Assembly: GCA_023846275.1 (NCBI GenBank)
Contig: CM043877.1
Span: 16,350,607-16,414,606 of the forward strand
Length of the DNA stretch: 64,000 nucleotides
Direction: 5' to 3'
Origin: Vanilla planifolia
Taxonomy: Eukaryota > Streptophyta > Magnoliopsida > Asparagales > Orchidaceae
Shown here: piece by piece, positions 35,636 through 50,680 of the stretch
Numbering within the stretch: position 1 is the first letter of the stretch
How the letters are laid out: each line of letters starts with the position of its first letter
The notes under the pieces: generated by a model
Told to the model about the DNA's origin: nothing
The model's input: only the letters and a program-made list of their open reading frames with translations
Databases searched by the model: none
Position numbers and translations under genes: made by a program

Positions 35636-36104
35636 AGCCTCTACCCCTTATTTTCCTTGTAGCCCTCACACGAAAGATATGAGAGATAAGGTTTGGACTT
35701 CACTTCTTTCATCATTCTTTTGTCATATGAAGGATTAGGGAAGCATGCTCTTGTCTCCTCTCTTTCCTCTTATTATAGCTACATTACATGATGAATTCAA
35801 GAAGTGTAGCCTAGATCTCTCTTTCTCTCTCTATTTTGACAATTACCAGTAGCAAGAAAACTTCAAGAAGTGATGGTTTTTTATTTTATCACTTTATCAC
35901 CTTAACAAAAGCTTGATCGTCCCTTCCCATGCTTCAAGTTTTTTCCTGACTACAATACCAATGATATATCTTTTTTTAAAACATCCTTTAAGAGAAAAAA
36001 ATAAAATAATAAAAAAATAAAAAAATTATAACTTGATGACTCCATAGATAATTTTTTTTCAAAAAGATTATAGATAATTATTCATTATAATATAAATAAT
36101 TATA

Positions 36105-37350
36105 TGAAGAGTTGGGAGACTAAATGAAGAAGAAGGAAAAAATCTCAAAAAATAGAAACAAAAGAATAGCACAAATGACCTATCACACTTATCATGTTCC
36201 GTAAGAAAGCCCCCATATTTGATTAAATGATGAAAGTGAGAATCTAACGTGGTCTATAAAAAGGGGAGCAAAGAAAAGGTGGAATTTTGAAGAAGGAAGA
36301 GGAGAAAGCTTCGAGAAGCCCCTCCAACATAGTCAAAGCATTCGTAGTTGTCACCAGAGATGGATCATAGGATGAGTCACTTTTAAAAGAGCTTCCTCTT
36401 CCTCCTATAATCCTGACTTCACCTAAAATGTTGCCAATTTCTTCTCCTTCTCCATTGATCCCACGACTTTGCCCCTTCTTGAGTTGTAGAACATCCTTAC
36501 CACTTCTTTTCTCTCTTTCTAGGTGAAAATCCCCATCTTTTGGAGCACTCAAGACATTGAAGCTATTAATTAGGGATTTAAAAGAGCATTTGATTGTCGC
36601 TTTTAAAAAAGCTTCTCAAGTTGACTCGATTAACTTGCACTGACATGCACCAACCTCCCAACCCATTGTGATAATTGATGACAATGCTGACACATGTTGA
36701 CCATGTCAACTCATGCCTAATTGAGTCAGTCCATGTTGATCTAATCCATTCCATCGACCAGCACATACTTAATTTGACCTATGTTGACCCATATCAACTT
36801 AAGCTTGCTCAACTAACTATCGTTGCTCCTAATAATTTGTTGTTGCTCCCGACCGATTCACAGCTACTCGCACCTATTCGTTGCCTCTCCCACTAATTTG
36901 CTATAGCTGCAACTAATTCCCTGTCACTCTGGCTAATTTGCTATCACTTTGACAAATTTGTTTACTCTTCTAAGCAATTTGTCGCTACTCCTAACTGATT
37001 CATCATTGCTCCTGAGTATTCACCACTAGTCACAACTGTGTATTCATCGATCTTAATTGAATCATCACTGATTCTAGCTAAATCGTTGCTACATCAGATT
37101 GCAATGTCTCAATGATAACTACATTGCATTCCCTCATTGTTAAGACATCTTTCAATAACATAACATATTTGCAACTACTCAAGTCAATCCTCTTAATAGT
37201 AACTTTTTCACATCACACTAACTTGCTGCCCTAAAGGTGGGCTCAAATATTCTCCCAAACAAAATTTAAAATTTCATATATTTGAGCTTCCTCAACTTTG
37301 CCTTAAGTAAGGTTTTGTTTAAATTTTTTTAAACCCTTTTTCACATCAAC
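36105..37350 (+). mobile_element. 3' LTR of internally deleted gypsy element
   Basis: Partner of 31690-32815. It lacks about 50 bp near 36255 that are present in the 5' LTR; across that gap it reads TATAAAAAGGGG, a good TATA box. Divergence between the two LTRs is large by eye, so the insertion is old. ORFs at 36244-36552 and 36675-36896 are incidental. Confidence 0.75.
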
Positions 37351-38350
37351 AAGCACCAAAATAGAATCCAAGCTAACATGAAAAGATATAAGGTAAGAGC
37401 AACAATAATAAATGACCAACAAGTGAATCGAAGCACTTCATTGTTAGAGGCAATGTGCATGAGTTACTAACAAAATGGTTGATGGTTGGGAATATCGAGT
37501 TGGAAATAAAAGGGAAAGTGTCGATCGATGGTGAAGTTGGTGAGTTTGAAGGTGAAGATGGTTTTGTCCTAATGATAAGGGTTAAAGAGGTAGGGTACCT
37601 GATGCTATGCATCCAAATTTCACCTCCATGGCAATTTTAGTATTTTTTTTAGTATTAGTATTGTAGTTTATCACATTTATCAATGTGTTTATGTTTATGT
37701 TGTGTTTTGGATGCTTGTGTTATCCTAGGATATGTTTAATATTGTCACAAAATGATTTAATAAAATTAGAATTATTTTGGATGGTTTCATAAGGGTAACT
37801 TCTCAAGCTCTTATATGCATGTATTTAGTTAACATTTTCTCATAATTTTTTTAATATTATAATATTATTAAGGATTTTAGTGGCATCAAGAGCTTATATT
37901 GATAGAGGTTAAAAGAAGATAGGACTCACAAATATATTAAGTGTTAATGTTAATAAAGGAATAGGTTTCTAAACTTTTCAATAAAGAAAATCAACCTTTT
38001 GCTCACCAATAGATCTGCATGATTATTGGATAGTTTGTTTGAATGATCAAACAGTCTGATAGCACCAAGGTAATAAGAAAAACTTCTCTATTAGACACTC
38101 ATCAAATGGTTTATTGACTATTTCAATAGGAATTCAATGATTTAATGAGAGAAAAGATGGCTTGATAGGTGATGTAAGGGTATGTAAAAATTCACTTACA
38201 ATCTATAATCCTCTGATTTTTGGACTTAGAAAGATTGGATGATTCCATGGTAAATCAAACAATCTAATGGAATTTGGGTAACAATCAAATGAAAAATTGG
38301 AATTAAGCTCTAGAGTCTAGTAGAATCCTAGAAGTTGTTAGTGTTGTACC
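37351..38350. other. Unassigned DNA with a small unexplained ORF
   Basis: A 61-codon ORF at 37455-37640 (+) starts MHELLTKWLMVGNIELEIKG and is rich in Glu, Val and Gly, with base composition less AT-rich than its surroundings. I do not recognise it, and it has no visible promoter or splice context. The rest (37650-38350) holds no recognisable gene. Confidence 0.35.
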
Positions 38351-38610
38351 CTTAGTCATTGCCCCACTTATTTGATGATGATAAAATTATTATGTTAGTT
38401 TTTTTAATACTTTTCTTGATATATTTCAAGTCATGTTTTTCAAGCTTTTATGGAATCAAACAATTAGAGGGTTTTGATCAAATATATCATAGTGTAATCT
38501 ACAAGTGAAGCAATGTTAAGTAGTGTTAATGGTCATGCTCTAAACAAGGTTTAAATGTTATATCAATGAGATGTTGATCAAACTCTTGGTAGAGTAGTTA
38601 ATTATGAAGA

Positions 38611-38615
38611 GTCTA
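38611..38615 (+). repeat. Left target-site duplication of solo LTR (GTCTA)
   Basis: GTCTA directly precedes the LTR start TGTTATACCC. It is repeated exactly at 41613-41617. Confidence 0.9.
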
Positions 38616-40470
38616 TGTTATACCCGGTAAAATATTATAGGTTTAATCTTCAATAATTCAATTGTGGCTTGGATGATTTCAGATCGACAGTAGGATGAGC
38701 CAGGAGCTCAATTGGAGGCTATTGAAATTTCTGAAATTTTCTGGGGATTTTTCGGAGCACCGAGATTTTTTTTAAAAACCGGAAATTGGATTTTTTTTCT
38801 TTTACCGCGCGTGAACCGAACCGGAGCGGTTCAGCGAAGGCGGGGCGGTTCGCCGAGGTGCGTTTGCGCGTGCGTTTGGATAAGCCGCGGATAAGCGGAT
38901 CGGACGGGCGAGATCAGCGGTGGAGATTAACCGGCTGATCGGGTGTTAAGCGGCGTTTTTGGAAGGTCAACCGGCGCTTAATGGGTCTTAACGGGTTATT
39001 ACCGGTTTAAGTTGGGTATTTAACCTGAACTGTTCGGCTGTTAGGGTTTCGAACGGCGGCTAGAGGCGAGGTGTTCGCGACGAACGGCGGTAATTTCTGG
39101 CAGCCTTCCAAGGGGCTTTTGGTAACCGGAGATTCGCGGGACAGAGGCGAGCATTTTGATACCGGTTTCGTTCGGCGAGGAGCTGCGGTTGATCGCGTGC
39201 GGGCTTCACCGTCGCCGGCGACGAGCAAAGGTAGGAAATTCAGTTTTAAATTAGTTAATTAGTAGAAATTAAAAGCATGGAATATTTTGCTTAATGAACA
39301 CAAGCATGTGGATGAAAAATCGGACTTAGTTGAATGCTAATCTGCGTCTTTTACAATTTTTGGATTTCTAGAAAATTTCCCATTTCGCCGAAAAATTTAG
39401 TTAATGCTTAGGAACATGTTAGGGATTTGTATTATCAGTTTGCTATTGAATTAGTTAATTAATTGTTGGATTAATCTTACGGCAATGGTGTACGGGCGAA
39501 CTCCTTCGGCGGAAATTTTAAATTAGTGGCATTATTGAAACATTAGGATAGTACGAACATCGAATTTTGTTTCTCCTTGTTCGCGTTCGCCGGAAATCGA
39601 CGGAAGGAATTGGATTGGTCGGCGATTGCTTCAGTTAGGGTTCGCGGGCGTCGAACCGAGGAAGGAGAAGGGTTTAGATTAATTACGAATTAATTTAAGT
39701 AATTAATGGTATTTATATAATATTTATTAGTAATTATATTTATTTAAGCATCGACCGATTAACGGATTATTAAAGAATTTGGTTCGGCGGTGTCGCGGTT
39801 CAGCGCGAGGTTTCCGAACCGGCAGCGAAAACCGGTTCAGCGGGATTCGGCGCGGACGAACGGCGCGGAGGAAAATTTAATTCGGAAATTAATCCGAATT
39901 TTTGGAAAAAGGATATATGTGGAATTTAAATTTTATTCGGAAATTTATTCCGAATTTCGGAAAATGGATAAAGGGCAGAACTTGATTTTGGAAATTAAAA
40001 TTTCCTGAAGTGAGGAAGAGGTGATTTTTGGAAATCACGTAGCCAAGTTGAAATTGACTGTTGGAAATTACCCATAAATTCAGTGCAGCTGGATCAGTTG
40101 GAAGGAAGTGTGACACTTGGGTGTTACCAGAATAGTCAGAATTTTGGTACAGTTTGTGTTGCTTGGATGGCAATGACATGGATTGAGTCAGTTTACTCAG
40201 TGTTGGCATATTTCATGGATTGGCATACTGGACCGGACTAACATAGGCCCTGTATGATGTTTTAGGGTAGTTGTGGTAGGTAACTGTGCGGTACAGACTT
40301 AACTTTCACAGTATACATGTGGACTGGTATGCGCCTTGTTGTATCTGGACACATGTTGCCGAATCTTGGAGTTAGAGCTTGGCAATGACTGTAGGGGCGT
40401 GGCTTCTATGGAAATTGTTGGGAGAGGACTTCTTGGAACGGTGGCTGAGTCGATCTCTTCTGGTCCACGA

Positions 40471-40580
40471 GTGTAGGCCTGCGCGCCTGAGAGTGGCAGT
40501 GGCAGGGGTGACTCGCCGTGGCTAGTCAAGTGTGTAGGCCTACGTGCCTGAGGGTGGCAGGGGTGTCTCACGTTGGCTAG
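40471..40580 (+). repeat. 61-bp tandem repeat in solo LTR
   Basis: GTGTAGGCCT recurs at 40471 and 40532, each followed by CTGAG-GTGGCAG and GGCTAG. Confidence 0.85.
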
Positions 40581-40664
40581 AGATCTATGTGACTGGTTCT
40601 GTCTATAGTCTCCAGAAGATTGATTGACGAGAGACACTGCGGTGTCGGGTGCTAGGCGTTGTGA

Positions 40665-40770
40665 TGCGTGCATAGAGATGGGCGTGTCCCGCTGGCATGC
40701 TTTGCCTAGGCGCCATGCGTGCGCAGAGATGGGCGTGTCCCGCTGGCATGCTGCCTGGGAGCACAGAGGA
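40665..40770 (+). repeat. 51-bp tandem repeat in solo LTR
   Basis: AGAGATGGGCGTGTCCCGCT followed by GGCATGCT occurs at 40674 and 40725, a period of 51 bp. Confidence 0.88.
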
Positions 40771-41612
40771 GAGCTACTCTGGTGTGACTGGGGGTGACTG
40801 TGGTTGGTCAGAGTCTGGGACTGAGAGTGCCTTTCCACCCTACATTGTTATGCTGTATTCCTATACTCTTGCTATTATCCTTCTCTTGCATGTGAGTTTT
40901 TACTAGCTGTCTTTCCTACTGGGCGTAGCTCACTCCTTTATTATCTATATTTTTCCAGCGGCTCGACAGCCTTGACGCCACCCAGATTAGGTGGGATCGT
41001 GGTCAGCAGGCTAGTGGAGGATATCTGATCTGTGATTTTTTGAGACATTTTGGTTAGTGTGATTGATACTATTGGATGTATTCAGGGAGACTATTATTCT
41101 TATGTCATGTAATATGTGAGGGTGATTCTGACTTATGTATCTAGTTGGATGATATTGTATTTGTTGGACTTGGATCTTATTCTTGTGATGTAGTTTCCAT
41201 TCACTGTTTTACTTTATTGTCTTGGTGGTATAGTGTGTGGAGTGCCATATTTTATCTGAGGATGTTATGTATTTTATTTTTGATGGTGAGGTCATTACAT
41301 GACTATGGAACTTAACCGTGGGGATTCAGACTTCTATTAGATCGGTTCTCCTACCGGTATGGGTTAGGAGTATGGGGTCTAGTAGGAGTAACATTGCGCG
41401 AGTCCATCTGTTAATTCAGGAGTCATGAACCTGATTTGACGGTGTACCCGGGAGATGGGATCCACATTGTTAAGGAAAGTAGGTGTGTAATGATGTGTTA
41501 TATCCTATGTTTTTCGTAGGCTACTCAGGTTGGTATGGGACGATCTGAGCTGTCTATATGTAAAAAAAAAAATATGCCAAAAATCAGCCTAGGGAAAAAA
41601 TGGGGTGTAATA

Positions 41613-41617
41613 GTCTA
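41613..41617 (+). repeat. Right target-site duplication of solo LTR (GTCTA)
   Basis: Exact partner of 38611-38615. Confidence 0.9.
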
Positions 41618-43695
41618 TCTCTAAGACATTTATTGATTTGATTGTTTATTTTATCATTTATTTACATGACATAATTAGTGGTCATGCTCTAATTATTAGG
41701 AGTAGTTAACATCATTAATACATATACATGATCATTGATTTTTTATGTATTATTGTTTTAGTAGTTATAATAATATTTTATTATTTTAGTAGCTATTAAA
41801 ATACTTTAAAAGTAAAAAAATAATTAAAATATAAAAAAATAAAAAAAAACCAAAATTTAGCCTATGCACCAACTGCTTAGCTTAGCCCAAAGGCATATGC
41901 TACTCGAAGTGCTAGGTACTATACCTTGGAGAGCCACGAGTCAAGAGACCTACTGTAACTTAATCGGGTCAAGTCTGAGTCTCAGTCGGGGTATAGTCCT
42001 ATAGTAGCTTAGGTTAAATCAGGTTAGGGCATCACTTCTGAGTCTACTTAAGCTTATCAAGTCTAATTGGACTCGAAATAAATAAGTAGTGAGATCAGGT
42101 TAGGTTAGATCCATGTAAATATGTATGTAGGTGACTTGGGTTTTGACTTTTTAAGTGCACCAGGAGCAACCAACTCTATTAAGCTAACTTACCCACTTAG
42201 AGAAAGTTTTATAAAAGCCAAACTACATGTAATTTTTGCAATGTGGGACTATAAGATCAACATCTATTTACTTCCAAACTAAAGTGAATCAATGTCATTT
42301 GATCATGCATTTTTGTTATCGAATGGTATAGATTGCATTTGTCTTTAATAATAGATTTTATTTAGCCATCTACAGGATAAGCCTGATCAAATAGATGAGA
42401 TTAGTTTTATCATTTTCATCTAATCGTCCATCCATTAAACCTGATCAAATAGCTAAGATCTTCTCCACCTTTGTGAATAGTGCTCTTGAACATCAATAAT
42501 ATCATTTTAACATGTGAGATCTAATGATCCAAATCAAATCCTATTTGGATTAAATTTAGGCCCTTTATTCAGTATTCTAATCAAGTTTTATTTTGTCCAC
42601 CCAGATCAGATGATTATCGCCACTTTTCTATCATAATTAACATTTCAGAAAGTTGTATGTGTTTGTTTAGAACATCAAAATGCTTGTTTATAAAGGCTAT
42701 TTCAGTTGTCCACTTCTAGTTGTCAAAATGGTTATTTTATTTTAAAATATTTTAATGTAAATAGAGAAGTCTTTAGAGTTGGATAGTTGATGATTTTATC
42801 TTATTACATCAATATTTTTAAAGGAGAACAAGAAAAACTAAAAATTACAATCCAATTTTAACTCCTTTGTTGGAGTTGTGTTTGTGACTCTTTTTTCTTC
42901 TTTTTTTTTGTTTTAGTATTTTCTTCAAATGCATATCTTACAGACAACTTCTTTATAATTGGTTTTTATTTTCTTATTTATTTTTTATTTTTTCTAATAA
43001 ATACTATATTAATATAAGATTTTATTGATTTTATTTTTATTAATAATATTACTGTTTATCAATGAATCTTTTGATTTAATATTTCAAAACTTAGTCCTTT
43101 AAGTTGTTTCAAGCTTTTTTATATGTGCATTCATATTCCAACATCATATCAAATATAATATATAGACTTGTATCATATATATTTTTATAAGTGAATAGTG
43201 AAATATTATGATTATCTATTATTTAGTATTATGTTTTAATATTGTAAATTTTTATAATTGAGATTGTGATAATAAATCTCTACTTTTTGTGACAAAAAGT
43301 CTGGTTTATAAAAGTTACCTTTACTGCTACAATGAAAAACAGTGACTTTGATAGTTGAATCTTGATTGGTTGACTAGGGTTGGATATAGGCACTGGTTAG
43401 GTCGAACCACTTAAAAATCTTATTTATTCTTTTATTATTTTTGTTATTATATAAGTTATGATATTTTTTATTTTATCATATCTAATTAAAAAACATATCT
43501 AAAAAATTTTATCAAAATCATTTTTATTAAGGACAAATAATTTAACTTCAAAAACATAAAATTTTTATTTTTTTAATATTTTTATTTAGCAAATTTATTA
43601 AATAAATAATTTTATTATTATAAAATGCTTATTTAAGAAAAATAACAAAAAGTTTAAAAGTACAATTCACCTGCTCTTGTGCATTAGCCTGCCAT

Positions 43696-44384
43696 AGATT
43701 AAATCAGTTAAAGGGTACATTATACACACATTAGACAATTCGATAGGATTGATCAAATAATCTGGTGATCTTAATGAACATTCTAACATTGGCAAATAGA
43801 GATGAATTTAAAGGTTTCTAGTAGGATTAAACCAAAGCATAAAACTAAAAGGCTAGTGCATCTAATATCTAATATAACTAGTGATGCAATCTCTCTATAT
43901 TATTGTAAGATAGGAGAAAGAAAAAAGAGAGAACTAAATGTTGGTTCTTTTGACCCTTGAGTAGATATTTACCATGTTTACATATGTTTATTCTTGACAT
44001 TATGATGATTGCATAATATAACATTGTGTAACACATAACAACAATTATTGATGCATTAATGTCATGATTTGTATTACCATGAATTGGTTATATAATATGG
44101 TATTATATTGCATCATTTCACATGTTGTAATTATCTATTATATTATGAATATGATATGTATGTTAACTTTTAAATAGGTAAATGGTAGCATGTGAATTGT
44201 ACTTGTATAATATAGAAGTATGATACATGTTTTTGTAATAAATATATGAACATGTGATATGTTAACAAAATAATAAAAATGGCTTATCCATATGAGTGGA
44301 CCAAGGAAACTTTGTAGTAGCCCAATTTAAGTAATTATAAATGATATTATTAATAATATTTTTCTTATTATATATCTAAAAATT
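43696..44384. other. AT-rich DNA, no gene seen
   Basis: No coding similarity or clear repeat boundary is seen between the copia LTR end and repeat R1 copy C. Confidence 0.4.
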
Positions 44385-46860
<2,476 letters not shown>

Positions 46861-49800
46861 CTTTGTGGGTGAAAGTGGCCTTGTTCATATAAGAAGACTA
46901 AGAAAAACTTCATAAGATAGAAATGGATTGTTAATATGAAGAGTTAAGAAGGTTCCTCATAAGAACTGAGAAATGGCCTACCAATTAGAGAAGTCAAGAT
47001 AAACCTCGTGAGAGAATATAGGTTTCTATAAATGTGAAAGAAAAAATGAAGATTACTAATTTAATTGAAGGAAAGAAAATAACAATTAAATAAACTTTTG
47101 GACATGTATATTCATATTTATATTGCATCAATAGATTTATTTAATCTTGATCTTACATTTGGCATGACCCTGATAATGTACTATTTTTCATATTATGATT
47201 ATATTATTTTGCCTACTAAGCCTTTGAATATTAGCTGAATTTATATTTATGTGAGATGGACATCTTGACACATAAGGTTTAAATAAGATGCATGTCAACT
47301 GCAAGATAGGAATATGGCATATTATACCTTTTGTATCTTTTGGACAAGCCTATTGTATTATTGCTTTTGTATAAAAAATAAGGCTATGGTAATAACTTTT
47401 ATTTCCATTGCTATAACATATAATTCTATAAGCCTTTTTGGTAACACTTTATTATGTTGCATCTTTTTGTAATTTAAGCATGCCTTAGTATTCTGAAAAG
47501 GAAGATGTATGGTACGAAAACATATGATGTTTGCATATGTGCATGTGTCATGTTGTATGTTTATTATAAAATCTCAAATTTATGAAAATAATTTTTTTTT
47601 ATTTCATTGATATTTTTGTGTATTTTAAATATTTTTGGATTTATTTTAAACCTTTAAAAATTTATATGTTACTAAAGTAGGTAAACATTTCAAAGAAGGG
47701 TGAGCTAAAGAATTTAATATACAGATCATATGAAAGACAATGACACCAATTTGGTGATAATTTAAAATTTTTAAGAATTGAAGGCCTTGAAATTTATAGG
47801 AATTTAATTACAAGTTTTAAAAATATCAAAAATTCGTTAAGATACTAAATGGCTCAAAAAGATATGAAAATTTACTAAGACCTAGAGTTTTAAAAAATAA
47901 GTATAATACTATTTTTTGGCATAAAAAGAAGGTGTGATGATCACAAAATTAAAGGCCAAATTGAGTTTTAACTTTTTTTTAAGAATTTTAAGCTTAGCAA
48001 GATATTAAAAATAGTGGTTGTCATCTATAGATTCTCTTAAATATAGGGCTCAATAGAAATATTTAAATAAAATTTGTCAAAAAAACTTTGGAAGTCAAAT
48101 TAATAAGAAAAATGTAAAGAATTAATGAATTACCTAAGTTTAAATTAATTAGGATTTTAATTAATCTTCAAAAATCTCTAACGCATGAATCAACAAAGGA
48201 AACTCAAACTTTGATAGCTCAAATAAATCACAAACCATCGAATCCCAAGAAGTGTAGAGATAAGGAGGTGTCCTTTGAAAGAATATGATCGATTTAATGA
48301 AGATGATAATTGGTATGCAAAGGGGGATTGGTGAGTGTAAGAGTAATGAAAACCATGATAATAGGTATTTTTAAAAAAATTTGAAGGAGAAGCTATGATC
48401 GAGAGCTAAGAGGAAGTAACTGGAACTGTTGTTAGGAAACCTTTTCAACTTACAAGTGAATTGAGGGGGAAAATCTAAGGATTTGGGAAAAACGCTACTG
48501 TGGGTATTATAACAACAATATAGTGACTAGGAAAGAGAAGGAAAAGTATGAATTTTGAGATATATTACAAGACATGGATAGTACAATAAAAAAGAAGTAG
48601 ACATACTTGTATCTATTTGTACACAATTAATATAATACTATTTAAGGCTTAGTGATCTTGTTAAGAAAATATTTAGATTAATCAATTTGAGGATGAATTG
48701 TTTCTATGTTTGTTTGATTTATTATTAATATTTGATTTGGTATAAGAGGTGCTATGTATTAAAACTTATTATTATTATTATTATTATTTAAATTTTAATC
48801 TACAATATGCTATAAAACAATGAAATTTGTGATAATGGTCACAAAATAAAATTGGAATCATAAGAAGTCAAGAATAGAAAAGAAAAAGAAAAAAATGATA
48901 AAATAAAGGTTGGTAAAGAGAAAGTAAGATTCAAAATATGAAAAATGAATGGAGGTTATTATTTTGAAAATGATGTATTCTGGAGATAAGCCAAAAGAGT
49001 CATTCATTAGTATTATTTACTCAAAATGAAATCTTTTAGAAAACATGCTTAATCTATTATGAAAAAGTCATTGTCCTAAGCCAATTCTAAGCTAAACAAA
49101 TTTAAAAGTTTTTACTTAGAACTTAGCATTTCATTTATTGTATTCATTCATATGTTACATTATATTATATGTATGATATTAACTAAGCATATGACATAAC
49201 CCAAAGTTTGTGTTACTTTACATATTTATACATGATTTTGCTATCAAGCCTATGATAATTAGCTTAGTCAGCTTTTGACTTAACATTTCTTATTAAGATG
49301 AGACCCGACAAGACTATTAAGCTAATAAGAGACATCATCAAAAGTAACTAGGCTAGTTATCACTTTAATTATATTATTAGTTGTATCAACTACTTCGTCA
49401 ACTATACATCCACTTTCTTAGTCTAAACATATTAGTTTTCCATTTTACATAGTTAGACATATCTAGCTTTTCTTTTACCATTGTGTAAAATAATATGTTT
49501 TAAACAATGTTAAATGCTTCTACTAAGATTTGAAAAAAGAAGGTAAAGGTTTTATTTTGATTTACTTATAAAAAAATATTTTTAAAACTAAAGAAAGGAA
49601 TAAGAAATAAATGATATGCTACTAAAACTGACAAAAAATAGCAAGGTCACCACACATATAATTTAAGGAAAATGTATTACTAACTTGTGATGTAGGAGGT
49701 GGACATAATAATAAATCATTTAAATCATATTGTGGAATCAAACATCCTTAAGGTGTGGTTAATATTAACCAACACTAATGGGATGAACCATACCAAAATT

Positions 49801-50680
49801 AAGATAAGCCCAACCAACCTATGTAATTATTTAATCACCCCAAATTGTTCTATCTAAATGCTTGGTATGGTTGATGGAAAGCATGTGTCAATCCCTTATA
49901 ATTACTTTAGTAATTGAGTTGACCAATCAAGGTAAACACTATACCTTTTTGGCTAATCAAGAAACCTTAGGTTGCCACTCTTATTGTCCTCATCCCAGCT
50001 CTTTAAAATCATGTAAACCAACTTCAATAGAGGTTAATGGTGTATTCTTAACTACTTGTAATGGAGATGTGTTCTCCTAATGGAGATTAGATTTTTCACT
50101 TCATCCACTTCATTTGAAAAGTTCTATGTGATACTCAAATGGATTCAAGGCCAATCTCAATTAAATAAGGATCTATCATGGAGTGTTTGTGTGATGTCAA
50201 GTTGGAGGTTAGAATAGTTTATTCATTCCCTTCCTTTTCTTTTCTTTTCCTCACTTCTAACATAGCACAACAGTTTACTTGATGCAAGTTGTCATATTTT
50301 GAATTTTTTATATAATCTATTCCCTTGCTATCATGAAGAATCTTAACTTAGATGACAAAATTTATTACAAACCTACACATTAGTAGCTTTAGTGCAATTT
50401 TTGAAATTGTATATCATTATTTTTAAGAGTAACAAAATAGTCAAAATCTTCTTTTACATTGCTTGAAATTTCCAAAAAAATCCCCAAACTTTGTTTTGTT
50501 GAAATTTAAAGCTTAGTTTTGAATATTGTTTAGCCTTATTTTAAGTTAGGAAATTTAGGATTTTAAAGTTTTTTCATCTAATTTACAAGTTTAGAATGAT
50601 ATTATTTGCTTGATACATTTTATTGAAATTAGATTTAAGTCTTTTAAAGTAAACCCCAAGTCTTCGAACTATTGCACCTT
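46861..50680. other. AT-rich repeat-like DNA, no gene seen
   Basis: Long AT-rich DNA with no recognisable protein. Around 47570-48650 it has the look of an old LTR (AAAATCTCAAATTTATG start; a GGGTATTATAACAA phrase near 48500 recurring near 57424). A (TTA)n run lies at 48765-48788. The ORF at 49862-50080 has no recognised motif. Confidence 0.4.
48765..48788. repeat. (TTA)n microsatellite
   Basis: About eight TTA units. Confidence 0.9.

Larger units (their letters stand above)
38616..41612 (+). mobile_element. Gypsy solo LTR, 2997 bp (Tekay/Del-like)
   Basis: The LTR begins TGTTATACCC and ends GGGTGTAATA, an imperfect inverted end pair, and both flanks carry GTCTA. The ends, length and noncoding GC-rich content are typical of plant Tekay/Del chromovirus LTRs (family placement inferred from ends and length only). 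The expected terminal CA is TA here. No internal gag-pol is present, so unequal recombination between two LTRs probably removed it. ORFs inside it (such as 40299-40838 minus and 38712-38894) are incidental. It is the most GC-rich noncoding segment of the window. Confidence 0.88.
38351..43695 (+). mobile_element. Copia-family LTR split by a solo LTR
   Basis: The left part begins TGTTGTACCC at about 38351, like the LTR starts at 15985, 59085 and 60317. The right part (41613-43695) carries the rest of the LTR: a block with GGGTCAAG and AATCAGGTTAGG, ATGTGGGACTA, several ATCAAATAG phrases, GGTTGGATATAGGCA and an end with AATTCACCTGCTCTTG. Removing the 3-kb insertion leaves about 2.35 kb, the same length as the 3' LTR at 15985-18240. 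No copia coding region adjoins it, so it may itself be a solo LTR. Confidence 0.7.

Noticed and set aside
38712-39262. Possible GC-rich gene exons (ORFs at 38712-38894 and 39071-39262)
   Set aside because: They fall within an LTR bounded by exact target duplications, and carry no splice context or domain.
40299-40838. 179-codon minus-strand ORF, the longest in the window
   Set aside because: It lies wholly inside the solo LTR, spans its tandem repeats and is rich in His, Ser, Pro and Gln with no motif. Its length follows from the locally high GC content.
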